Assembly (NCBI GenBank): GCA_038049695.1
Contig: CP142455.1
Span: forward strand, 25,891,501-25,955,500
Reading direction: 5' to 3'
Source of the DNA: Cinnamomum chago
Lineage: Eukaryota; Streptophyta; Magnoliopsida; Laurales; Lauraceae
Length of the DNA stretch: 64,000 nt
Shown: piece after piece, positions 25,710 to 38,564 of the stretch
Position numbering within the stretch: the first letter of the stretch is position 1
Layout of the letters: every line of letters begins with the position of its first letter
Translations under genes and position numbers: made by a program
Notes under the pieces: generated by a model
Told to the model about the DNA's origin: nothing
Database searches by the model: none
Seen by the model: only the letters and a program-made list of their open reading frames with translations

Positions 25710-28280
25710 TGAGGATCGCACGGCAGTGAGATATGATTGGACAAAGTCCGTCCCATCCATTTAGATCTTAGCTCCCGACCTCGGGAGTAACCCGAAGAGG
25801 TCAAGAGCTAGGGGGCAATTGTGTGGGGTCGTTTGGTAATCACAGATTTATGTGGGGCCGCTCCCCGATTTCGGACTATCCCCTAGTCTCAGTGTTCCCT
25901 AGATCGGCAACAGCACCATCTCGGGGAGATCATGAAGCGCATCTCGGCGGACATGTTCATGAACATCCACCTCGGTCTCGGCCTCAACCTGATCTCGGCC
26001 TGCTGTCATTCGGTCATAAATGCAGCCATAAATGCGCTGCCGCGACGAGGACGGCGAACTGACAAGCAGAGTGGGCGCCGGACCTAGATAAGGAGCACGC
26101 CTTATCTCAAGGTCACGTCCATAGGCATAGGATGATGATTCAATGGGACATCCCCTTTTTACCTACCCCCACTCAGAAGAGAAGGGTACATGCTGATGGG
26201 ACTTCTGCCTCTCCCCGGGACCATTCCGATGATTACACTCACGTCTATATATATTGCATGGAGGACAACCACAATGGGTACGCACGATAACTCCCTCCCA
26301 CTCTTCTCCTTCTTCATATTCCTCTCAGTTACCACACTAACTTGAGCATCGGAGTACCTTCGGCTGCCTACGGCCAGGGGCTCTGACTTGTATTCCCTTC
26401 TTTCAGGTCATCAGAGGCGTGATCCTTTCCCCCATCTCCCCCGGATCATCAAATCAAGAGCTTAACTCTCTTTAACCAAGTCCGTAATTTTTAGGCACTT
26501 ACAATATCTAAACAATTTTCCTCTCAAACATGGATTCTTCTCATCGCACATACGTGCCCTTAGATTTGTTTTGGTCTTCTTTTGAGATCTCTAGTCTCCT
26601 ATTTCATATTGCATTGTGCTTTGGCATTTTTCTTAGGGAACATTTGTGCAGCCATTTGTCGTGTACAAGTTATCATTTCTTTCTACAAATGCTCACACGA
26701 TGCCCTTTCTTTTTCCTCGACATAGAGGATTCTCCTTTCCGATCGGGTCGGACTTCTATTTCTACGGAAAATCTGGCCGCTTTTATTCCTCTACGAAACC
26801 CAGTGAAATCGAGCGAAGAAGCTAAAACCCTAAGTTGGTGTTATTTCCCCCTCCCCCTTTCTCTGGAGCTGCGGTGGCAAAACCTTCTCTTTCTCTCTGT
26901 GAAGAAGACGACACAAAGTTCCGGTATGAGATTTGTTCTCTCTAAATCTTATTTCTTCTCAGCTTCCTCTCTCCATCTCTCTATGATTCGTCTCTTCCAA
27001 ATCTCTCTCTCTCTCTCTAACTTCATGGGCGTGTTTCCTCTCTTAGCACTAAAAGCAGTTGTTTTAATGGGTGCCGTCTTTTTGTTTTTGGCTAGGGTTT
27101 GGTCTTTCTTTTTATGATTTGGGGTTGGTAGTTTGGATTGTTTCTTGTTCATATTTTTGCATATTGTCAATTGATTTAGCTTAAGCCCAAAGTCCCAATT
27201 GAAATTCAAAAAGATTGATTTTTTTTCTTTTAATATATTAGGACAGGATAGATAAATGCTTGCAGTAACATACATGAACGCATTAATCTAATGAAATGAT
27301 CTTTGTTGGCTAAAAGTTTATAAAAGCTACTTCAGACCATTCCTTGCCAAGGGTGGACCTTCATGTGGTGGGTTGCCAAGAAATCTAGTAGCTTTCACCC
27401 TGTGGAAGCTCTGAGCTGGGTTGAGCTTGCATTGCAATTGTGTTCATCCATCTATACAGGATATAGGAAGAACTGATTCAATGCCTAGAAAGTTGTTATG
27501 CAAACAATTGGTATCCATCGATAAGGCTCTATGTCTTGCTCTTGCTCATCACTGTTGGGGTGCCTGACACAATTCTGATGAGATATAGGGTTGCAATGGC
27601 GCAATCGATTGGGAATTATAGAGGTCTTCCAACGGCCTCAACTATCCAAGGGCAATTCCAGCCTGTTTGTACAAAGAAAATCACAGATCACATCATGACC
27701 ATCATTGTGATATTGTTTTGTTTGTTTCAACTTTCATGTTTCTTTTGAAATCATCTGATGGTACATTTTGATTGAAAAGCCTACTGCTGATCTAACATTG
27801 AGTATGTCTACATGGGCAGTATCTAGTATAATTGTTATGTGAAGACATTGTATATCCTGGGTATTTTCTGCTATGAAAATTGTAAAGAATCGATTGCACG
27901 ATCAAATAGAAGATGAGTGGATGTATAATTGACTGCCTGTATATATCGAAAAAGATATATTTAATAGCATAGATGATGAGACAATCATGCAACGGTTTCA
28001 AAACATGCAAAGGTAAGGGAAGAAAGGGAAAGGGGCGTCCCCTTTTACAGAGGAACGCCCCTCTTAATTACCACACACGCGAAGCAGCCCTTCACCACGC
28101 GTCGCTTCGATCCCGGTGAACAGCCAGACAGAAGGTTACGCGTGGCAGCGACGGTCCGTCTCTCACCATGCCTCTAGTACGGCATTTATCATCTCGAGCA
28201 TACTAAACGACATCCGCGTGCCCACCTTGGCGGAGCAATTATGATACCATATTTATTGCCTAGGGCAGAGGGCGTCATGA
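25710..28280 (+). repeat. Array unit 11
   Basis: Shares the CCACAATGGG, CCTGTTTGTAC and GATTGCACGATC set with unit 7, four units upstream. It lacks unit 7's T-run change. Confidence 0.95.
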
Positions 28281-30851
28281 TGAGGATCGCACGGCAGTGA
28301 GATATGATTGGACAAAGTCCGTCCCATCCATTTAGATCTTAGCTCCCGACCTCGGGAGTAACCCGAAGAGGTCAAGAGCTAGGGGGCAATTGTGTGGGGT
28401 CGTTTGGTAATCACAGATTTATGTGGGGCCGCTCCCCGATTTCGGACTATCCCCTAGTCTCAGTGTTCCCTAGATCGGCAACAGCACCATCTCGGGGAGA
28501 TCATGAAGCGCATCTCGGCGGACATGTTCATGAACATCCACCTCGGTCTCGGCCTCAACCTGATCTCGGCCTGCTGTCATTCGGTCATAAATGCAGCCAT
28601 AAATGCGCTGCCGCGACGAGGACGGCGAACTGACAAGCAGAGTGGGCGCCGGACCTAGATAAGGAGCACGCCTTATCTCAAGGTCACGTCCATAGGCATA
28701 GGATGATGATTCAATGGGACATCCCCTTTTTACCTACCCCCACTCAGAAGAGAAGGGTACATGCTGATGGGACTTCTGCCTCTCCCCGGGACCATTCCGA
28801 TGATTACACTCACGTCTATATATATTGCATGGAGGACAACCACAATGGGTACGCACGATAACTCCCTCCCACTCTTCTCCTTCTTCATATTCCTCTCAGT
28901 TACCACACTAACTTGAGCATCGGAGTACCTTCGGCTGCCTACGGCCAGGGGCTCTGACTTGTATTCCCTTCTTTCAGGTCATCAGAGGCGTGATCCTTTC
29001 CCCCACCTCCCCCAGATCATCAAATCAAGAGCTTAACACTCTTTAACCAAGTCCGTAATTTTTAGGCACTTACAATATCTAAACAATTTTCCTCTCAAAC
29101 ATGGATTCTTCTCATCGCACATACGTGCCCTTAGATTTGTTTTGGTCTTCTTTTGAGATCTCTAGTCTCCTATTTCATATTGCATTGTGCTTTGGCATTT
29201 TTCTTAGGGAACATTTGTGCAGCCATTTGTCGTGTACAAGTTATCATTTCTTTCTACAAATGCTCACACGATGCCCTTTCTTTTTCCTCGACATAGAGGA
29301 TTCTCCTTTCCGATCGGGTCGGACTTCTATTTCTACGGAAAATCTGGCCGCTTTTATTCCTCTACGAAACCCAGTGAAATCGAGCGAAGAAGCTAAAACC
29401 CTAAGTTGGTGTTATTTCCCCCTCCCCCTTTCTCTGGAGCTGCGGTGGCAAAACCTTCTCTTTCTCTCTGTGAAGAAGACGACACAAAGTTCCGGTATGA
29501 GATTTGTTCTCTCTAAATCTTATTTCTTCTCAGCTTCCTCTCTCCATCTCTCTATGATTCGTCTCTTCCAAATCTCTCTCTCTCTCTCTAACTTCATGGG
29601 CGTGTTTCCTCTCTTAGCACTAAAAGCAGTTGTTTTAATGGGTGCCGTCTTTTTGTTTCTGGCTAGGGTTTGGTCTTTCTTTTTATGATTTGGGGTTGGT
29701 AGTTTGGATTGTTTCTTGTTCATATTTTTGCATATTGTCAATTGATTCAGCTTAAGCCCAAAGTCCCAATTGAAATTCAAAAAGATTGATTTTTTTTCTT
29801 TTAATATATTAGGACAGGATAGATAAATGCTTGCAGTAACATACATGAACGCATTAATCTAATGAAATGATCTTTGTTGGCTAAAAGTTTATAAAAGCTA
29901 CTTCAGACCATTCCTTGCCAAGGGTGGACCTTCATGTGGTGGGTTGCCAAGAAATCTAGTAGCTTTCACCCTGTGGAAGCTCTGAGCTGGGTTGAGCTTG
30001 CATTGCAATTGTGTTCATCCATCTATACAGGATATAGGAAGAACTGATTCAATGCCTAGAAAGTTGTTATGCAAACAATTGGTATCCATCGATAAGGCTC
30101 TATGTCTTGCTCTTGCTCATCACTGTTGGGGTGCCTGACACAATTCTGATGAGATATAGGGTTGCAATGGCGCAATCGATTGGGAATTATAGAGGTCTTC
30201 CAACGGCCTCAACTATCCAAGGGCAATTCCAGCCTGCTTGTACAAAGAAAATCACAGATCACATCATGACCATCATTGTGATATTGCTTTGTTTGTTTCA
30301 ACTTTCATGTTTCTTTTGAAATCATCTGATGGTACATTTTGATTGAAAAGCCTACTGCTGATCTAACATTGAGTATGTCTACATGGGCAGTATCTAGTAT
30401 AATTGTTATGTGAAGACATTGTATATCCTGGGTATTTTCTGCTATGAAAATTGTAAAGAATCGATTGCGCGATCAAATAGAAGATGAGTGGATGTATAAT
30501 TGACTGCCTGTATATATCGAAAAAGATATATTTAATAGCATAGATGATGAGACAATCATGCAACGGTTTCAAAACATGCAAAGGTAAGGGAAGAAAGGGA
30601 AAGGGGCGTCCCCTTTTACAGAGGAACGCCCCTCTTAATTACCACACACGCGAAGCAGCCCTTCACCACGCGTCGCTTCGATCCCGGTGAACAGCCAGAC
30701 AGAAGGTTACGCGTGGCAGCGACGGTCCGTCTCTCACCATGCCTCTAGTACGGCATTTATCATCTCGAGCATACTAAACGACATCCGCGTGCCCACCTTG
30801 GCGGAGCAATTATGATACCATATTTATTGCCTAGGGCAGAGGGCGTCATGA
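28281..30851 (+). repeat. Array unit 12
   Basis: A mosaic unit. Its left part carries CCACAATGGG, as in units 7, 8 and 11. Its right part carries CACCTCCCCCAG, AACACTCTT and TATTGCTTTG, linking it to units 4 and 5. A private TTTCTGGCTAG lies near 29656. Confidence 0.95.
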
Positions 30852-33422
30852 TGAGGATCGCACGGCAGTGAGATATGATTGGACAAAGTCCGTCCCATCC
30901 ATTTAGATCTTAGCTCCCGACCTCGGGAGTAACCCGAAGAGGTCAAGAGCTAGGGGGCAATTGTGTGGGGTCGTTTGGTAATCACAGATTTATGTGGGGC
31001 CGCTCCCCGATTTCGGACTATCCCCTAGTCTCAGTGTTCCCTAGATCGGCAACAGCACCATCTCGGGGAGATCATGAAGCGCATCTCGGCGGACATGTTC
31101 ATGAACATCCACCTCGGTCTCGGCCTCAACCTGATCTCGGCCTGCTGTCATTCGGTCATAAATGCAGCCATAAATGCGCTGCCGCGACGAGGACGGCGAA
31201 CTGACAAGCAGAGTGGGCGCCGGACCTAGATAAGGAGCACGCCTTATCTCAAGGTCACGTCCATAGGCATAGGATGATGATTCAATGGGACATCCCCTTT
31301 TTACCTACCCCCACTCAGAAGAGAAGGGTACATGCTGATGGGACTTCTGCCTCTCCCCGGGACCATTCCGATGATTACACTCACGTCTATATATATTGCA
31401 TGGAGGACAACCATAAGGGGTACGCACGATAACTCCCTCCCACTCTTCTCCTTCTTCATATTCCTCTCAGTTACCACACTAACTTGCGCATCGGAGTACC
31501 TTCGGCTGCCTACGGCCAGGGGCTCTGACTTGTATTCCCTTCTTTCAGGTCATCAGAGGCGTGATCCTTTCCCCCACCTCCCCCAGATCATCAAATCAAG
31601 AGCTTAACACTCTTTAACCAAGTCCGTAATTTTTAGGCACTTACAATATCTAAACAATTTTCCTCTCAAACATGGATTCTTCTCATCGCACATACGTGCC
31701 CTTAGATTTGTCTTGGTCTTCTTTTGAGATCTCTAGTCTCCTATTTCATATTGCATTGTGCTTTGGCATTTTTCTTAGGGAACATTTGTGCAGCCATTTG
31801 TCGTGTACAAGTTATCATTTCTTTCTACAAATGCTCACACGATGCCCTTTCTTTTTCCTCGACATAGAGGATTCTCCTTTCCGATCGGGTCGGACTTCTA
31901 TTTCTACGGAAAATCTGGCCGCTTTTATCCCTCTACGAAACCCAGTGAAATCGAGCGAAGAAGCTAAAACCCTAAGTTGGTGTTATTTCCCCCTCCCCCT
32001 TTCTCTGGAGCTGCGGTGGCAAAACCTTCTCTTTCTCTCTGTGAAGAAGACGACACAAAGTTCCGGTATGAGATTTGTTCTCTCTAAATCTTATTTCTTC
32101 TCAGCTTCCTCTCTCCATCTCTCTATGATTCGTCTCTTCCAAATCTCTCTCTCTCTCTCTAACTTCATGGGCGTGTTTCCTCTCTTAGCACTAAAAGCAG
32201 TTGTTTTAATGGGTGCCGTCTTTTTGTTTTTGGCTAGGGTTTGGTCTTTCTTTTTATGATTTGGGGTTGGTAGTTTGGATTGTTTCTTGTTCATATTTTT
32301 GCATATTGTCAATTGATTCAGCTTAAGCCCAAAGTCCCAATTGAAATTCAAAAAGATTGATTTTTTTTCTTTTAATATATTAGGACAGGATAGATAAATG
32401 CTTGCAGTAACATACATGAACGCATTAATCTAATGAAATGATCTTTGTTGGCTAAAAGTTTGTAAAAGCTACTTCAGACCATTCCTTGCCAAGGGTGGAC
32501 CTTCATGTGGTGGGTTGCCAAGAAATCTAGTAGCTTTCACCCTGTGGAAGCTCTGAGCTGGGTTGAGCTTGCATTGCAATTGTGTTCATCCATCTATACA
32601 GGATATAGGAAGAACTGATTCAATGCCTAGAAAGTTGTTATGCAAACAATTGGTATCCATCGATAAGGCTCTATGTCTTGCTCTTGCTCATCACTGTTGG
32701 GGTGCCTGACACAATTCTGATGAGATATAGGGTTGCAATGGCGCAATCGATTGGGAATTATAGAGGTCTTCCAACGGCCTCAACTATCCAAGGGCAATTC
32801 CAGCCTGCTTGTACAAAGAAAATCACAGATCACATCATGACCATCATTGTGATATTGTTTTGTTTGTTTCAACTTTCATGTTTCTTTTGAAATCATCTGA
32901 TGGTACATTTTGATTGAAAAGCCTACTGCTGATCTAACATTGAGTATGTCTACATGGGCAGTATCTAGTATAATTGTTATGTGAAGACATTGTATATCCT
33001 GGGTATTTTCTGCTATGAAAATTGTAAAGAATCGATTGCACGATCAAATAGAAGATGAGTGGATGTATAATTGACTGCCTGTATATATCGAAAAAGATAT
33101 ATTTAATAGCATAGATGATGAGACAATCATGCAACGGTTTCAAAACATGCAAAGGTAAGGGAAGAAAGGGAAAGGGGCGTCCCCTTTTACAGAGGAACGC
33201 CCCTCTTAATTACCACACACGCGAAGCAGCCCTTCACCACGCGTCGCTTCGATCCCGGTGAACAGCCAGACAGAAGGTTACGCGTGGCAGCGACGGTCCG
33301 TCTCTCACCATGCCTCTAGTACGGCATTTATCATCTCGAGCATACTAAACGACATCCGCGTGCCCACCTTGGCGGAGCAATTATGATACCATATTTATTG
33401 CCTAGGGCAGAGGGCGTCATGA
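30852..33422 (+). repeat. Array unit 13
   Basis: Repeats the diagnostic set of unit 5 (GCGCATCGG, TTGTCTTGG, TATCCCTCTAC), 20,567 bp away. It also has GATTCAGC and GATTGCACG, which unit 5 lacks. Confidence 0.95.
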
Positions 33423-35993
33423 TGAGGATCGCACGGCAGTGAGATATGATTGGACAAAGTCCGTCCCATCCATTTAGATCTTAGCTCCCGACCTCGGGAG
33501 TAACCCGAAGAGGTCAAGAGCTAGGGGGCAATTGTGTGGGGTCGTTTGGTAATCACAGATTTATGTGGGGCCGCTCCCCGATTTCGGACTATCCCCTAGT
33601 CTCAGTGTTCCCTAGATCGGCAACAGCACCATCTCGGGGAGATCATGAAGCGCATCTCGGCGGACATGTTCATGAACATCCACCTCGGTCTCGGCCTCAA
33701 CCTGATCTCGGCCTGCTGTCATTCGGTCATAAATGCAGCCATAAATGCGCTGCCGCGACGAGGACGGCGAACTGACAAGCAGAGTGGGCGCCGGACCTAG
33801 ATAAGGAGCACGCCTTATCTCAAGGTCACGTCCATAGGCATAGGATGATGATTCAATGGGACATCCCCTTTTTACCTACCCCCACTCAGAAGAGAAGGGT
33901 ACATGCTGATGGGACTTCTGCCTCTCCCCGGGACCATTCCGATGATTACACTCACGTCTATATATATTGCATGGAGGACAACCATAAGGGGTACGCACGA
34001 TAACTCCCTCCCACTCTTCTCCTTCTTCATATTCCTCTCAGTTACCACACTAACTTGAGCATCGGAGTACCTTCGGCTGCCTACGGCCAGGGGCTCTGAC
34101 TTGTATTCCCTTCTTTCAGGTCATCAGAGGCGTGATCCTTTCCCCCACCTCCCCCAGATCATCAAATCAAGAGCTTAACACTCTTTAACCAAGTCCGTAA
34201 TTTTTAGGCACTTACAATATCTAAACAATTTTCCTCTCAAACATGGATTCTTCTCATCGCACATACGTGCCCTTAGATTTGTTTTGGTCTTCTTTTGAGA
34301 TCTCTAGTCTCCTATTTCATATTGCATTGTGCTTTGGCATTTTTCTTAGGGAACATTTGTGCAGCCATTTGTCGTGTACAAGTTATCATTTCTTTCTACA
34401 AATGCTCACACGATGCCCTTTCTTTTTCCTCGACATAGAGGATTCTCCTTTCCGATCGGGTCGGACTTCTATTTCTACGGAAAATCTGGCCGCTTTTATT
34501 CCTCTACGAAACCCAGTGAAATCGAGCGAAGAAGCTAAAACCCTAAGTTGGTGTTATTTCCCCCTCCCCCTTTCTCTGGAGCTGCGGTGGCAAAACCTTC
34601 TCTTTCTCTCTGTGAAGAAGACGACACAAAGTTCCGGTATGAGATTTGTTCTCTCTAAATCTTATTTCTTCTCAGCTTCCTCTCTCCATCTCTCTATGAT
34701 TCGTCTCTTCCAAATCTCTCTCTCTCTCTCTAACTTCATGGGCGTGTTTCCTCTCTTAGCACTAAAAGCAGTTGTTTTAATGGGTGCCGTCTTTTTGTTT
34801 TTGGCTAGGGTTTGGTCTTTCTTTTTATGATTTGGGGTTGGTAGTTTGGATTGTTTCTTGTTCATATTTTTGCATATTGTCAATTGATTTAGCTTAAGCC
34901 CAAAGTCCCAATTGAAATTCAAAAAGATTGATTTTTTTTCTTTTAATATATTAGGACAGGATAGATAAATGCTTGCAGTAACATACATGAACGCATTAAT
35001 CTAATGAAATGATCTTTGTTGGCTAAAAGTTTATAAAAGCTACTTCAGACCATTCCTTGCCAAGGGTGGACCTTCATGTGGTGGGTTGCCAAGAAATCTA
35101 GTAGCTTTCACCCTGTGGAAGCTCTGAGCTGGGTTGAGCTTGCATTGCAATTGTGTTCATCCATCTATACAGGATATAGGAAGAACTGATTCAATGCCTT
35201 GAAAGTTGTTATGCAAACAAATGGTATCCATCGATAAGGCTCTATGTCTTGCTCTTGCTCATCACTGTTGGGGTGCCTGACACAATTCTGATGAGATATA
35301 GGGTTGCAATGGTGCAATCGATTGGGAATTATAGAGGTCTTCCAACGGCCTCAACTATCCAAGGGCAATTCCAGCCTGCTTGTACAAAGAAAATCACAGA
35401 TCACATCATGACCATCATTGTGATATTGTTTTGTTTGTTTCAACTTTCATGTTTCTTTTGAAATCATCTGATGGTACATTTTGATTGAAAAGCCTACTGC
35501 TGATCTAACATTGAGTATGTCTACATGGGCAGTATCTAGTATAATTGTTATGTGAAGACATTGTATATCCTGGGTATTTTCTGCTATGAAAATTGTAAAG
35601 AATCGATTGCACGATCAAATAGAAGATGAGTGGATGTATAATTGACTGCCTGTATATATCGAAAAAGATATATTTAATAGCATAGATGATGAGACAATCA
35701 TGCAACGGTTTCAAAACATGCAAAGGTAAGGGAAGAAAGGGAAAGGGGCGTCCCCTTTTACAGAGGAACGCCCCTCTTAATTACCACACACGCGAAGCAG
35801 CCCTTCACCACGCGTCGCTTCGATCCCGGTGAACAGCCAGACAGAAGGTTACGCGTGGCAGCGACGGTCCGTCTCTCACCATGCCTCTAGTACGGCATTT
35901 ATCATCTCGAGCATACTAAACGACATCCGCGTGCCCACCTTGGCGGAGCAATTATGATACCATATTTATTGCCTAGGGCAGAGGGCGTCATGA
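33423..35993 (+). repeat. Array unit 14
   Basis: Carries ATGCCTTGAAAG (near 35195), CAAACAAATGG (near 35215) and AATGGTGCAATC (near 35309). All three are shared only with unit 16. Confidence 0.95.
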
Positions 35994-38564
35994 TGAGGAT
36001 CGCACGGCAGTGAGATATGATTGGACAAAGTCCGTCCAATCCATTTAGATCTTAGCTCCCGACCTCGGGAGTAACCCGAAGAGGTCAAGAGCTAGGGGGC
36101 AATTGTGTGGGGTCGTTTGGTAATCACAGATTTATGTGGGGCCGCTCCCCGATTTCGGACTATCCCCTAGTCTCAGTGTTCCCTAGATCGGCAACAGCAC
36201 CATCTCGGGGAGATCATGAAGCGCATCTGGGCGGACATGTTCATGAACATCCACCTCGGTCTCGGCCTCAACCTGATCTCGGCCTGCTGTCATTCGGTCA
36301 TAAATGCAGCCATAAATGCGCTGCCGCGACGAGGACGGCGAATTGACAAGTAGAGTGGGCGCCGGACCTAGATAAGGAGCACGCCTTATCTCAAGGTCAC
36401 GTCCATAGGCATAGGATGATGATTCAATGGGACATCCCCTTTTTACCTACCCCCACTCAGAAGAGAAGGGTACATGCTGATGGGACTTCTGCCTCTCCCC
36501 GGGACCATTCCGATGATTACACTCACGTCTATATATATTGCATGGAGGACAACCATAAGGGGTACGCACGATAACTCCCTCCCAATCTTCTCCTTCTTCA
36601 TATTCCTCTCAGTTACCACACTAACTTGAGCATCGGAGTTCCTTCGGCTGCCTACGGCCAGGGGCTCTGACTTGTATTCCCTTCTTTCAGGTCATCAGAG
36701 GCGTGATCCTTTCCCCCACCTCCCCCAGATCATCAAATCAAGAGCTTAACACTCTTTAACCAAGTCCGTAATTTTTAGGCACTTACAATATCTAAACAAT
36801 TTTCCTCTCAAACATGGATTCTTCTCATCGCACATACGTGCCCTTAGATTTGTTTTGGTCTTCTTTTGAGATCTCTAGTCTCCTATTTCATATTGCATTG
36901 TGCTTTGGCATTTTTCTTAGGGAACATTTGTGCAGCCATTTGTCGTGTACAAGTTATCATTTCTTTCTACAAATGCTCACACGATGCCCTTTCTTTTTCC
37001 TCGACATAGAGGATTCTCCTTTCCGATCGGGTCGGACTTCTATTTCTACGGAAAATCTGGCCGCTTTTATTCCTCTACGAAACCCAGTGAAATCGAGCGA
37101 AGAAGCTAAAACCCTAAGTTGGTGTTATTTCCCCCTCCCCCTTTCTCTGGAGCTGCGGTGGCAAAACCTTCTCTTTCTCTCTGTGAAGAAGACGACACAA
37201 AGTTCCGGTATGAGATTTGTTCTCTCTAAATCTTATTTCTTCTCAGCTTCCTCTCTCCATCTCTCTATGATTCGTCTCTTCCAAATCTCTCTCTCTCTCT
37301 CTAACTTCATGGGCGTGTTTCCTCTCTTAGCACTAAAAGCAGTTGTTTTAATGGGTGCCGTCTTTTTGTTTTTGGCTAGGGTTTGGTCTTTCTTTTTATG
37401 ATTTGGGGTTGGTAGTTTGGATTGTTTCTTGTTCATATTTTTGCATATTGTCAATTGATTCAGCTTAAGCCCAAAGTCCCAATTGAAATTCAAAAAGATT
37501 GAATTTTTTTCTTTTAATATATTAGGACAGGATAGATAAATGCTTGCAGTAACATACATGAACGCATTAATCTAATGAAATGATCTTTGTTGGCTAAAAG
37601 TTTATAAAAGCTACTTCAGACCATTCCTTGCCAAGGGTGGACCTTCATGTGGTGGGTTGCCAAGAAATCTAGTAGCTTTCACCCTGTGGAAGCTCTGAGC
37701 TGGGTTGAGCTTGCATTGCAATTGTGTTCATCCATCTATACAGGATATAGGAAGAACTGATTCAATGCCTAGAAAGTTGTTATGCAAACAATTGGTATCC
37801 ATCGATAAGGCTCTATGTCTTGCTCTTGCTCATCACTGTTGGGGTGCCTGACACAATTCTGATGAGATATAGGGTTGCAATGGCGCAATCGATTGAGAAT
37901 TATAGAGGTCTTCCAACGGCCTCAACTATCCAAGGGCAATTCCAGCCTGCTTGTACAAAGAAAATCACAGATCACATCATGACCATCATTGTGATATTGT
38001 TTTGTTTGTTTCAACTTTCATGTTTCTTTTGAAATCATCTGATGGTACATTTTGATTGAAAAGCCTACTGCTGATCTAACATTGAGTATGTCTACATGGG
38101 CAGTATCTAGTATAATTGTTATGTGAAGACATTGTATATCCTGGGTATTTTCTGCTATGAAAATTGTAAAGAATCGATTGCACGATCAAATAGAAGATGA
38201 GTGGATGTATAATTGACTGCCTGTATATATCGAAAAAGATATATTTAATAGCATAGATGATGAGACAATCATGCAACGGTTTCAAAACATGCAAAGGTAA
38301 GGGAAGAAAGGGAAAGGGGCGTCCCCTTTTACAGAGGAACGCCCCTCTTAATTACCACACACGCGAAGCAGCCCTTCACCACGCGTCGCTTCGATCCCGG
38401 TGAACAGCCAGACAGAAGGTTACGCGTGGCAGCGACGGTCCGTCTCTCACCATGCCTCTAGTACGGCATTTATCATCTCGAGCATACTAAACGACATCCG
38501 CGTGCCCACCTTGGCGGAGCAATTATGATACCATATTTATTGCCTAGGGCAGAGGGCGTCATGA
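35994..38564 (+). repeat. Array unit 15
   Basis: Carries GTCCGTCCAATCC (near 36030), GCATCTGGGCGG (near 36223), GAATTGACAAGTAG (near 36340), GAGTTCCTTCGG (near 36637), GATTGAATTTTT (near 37498) and GATTGAGAAT (near 37890). Together these are shared only with unit 17. CCCAATCTTC near 36582 is private. Confidence 0.95.
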
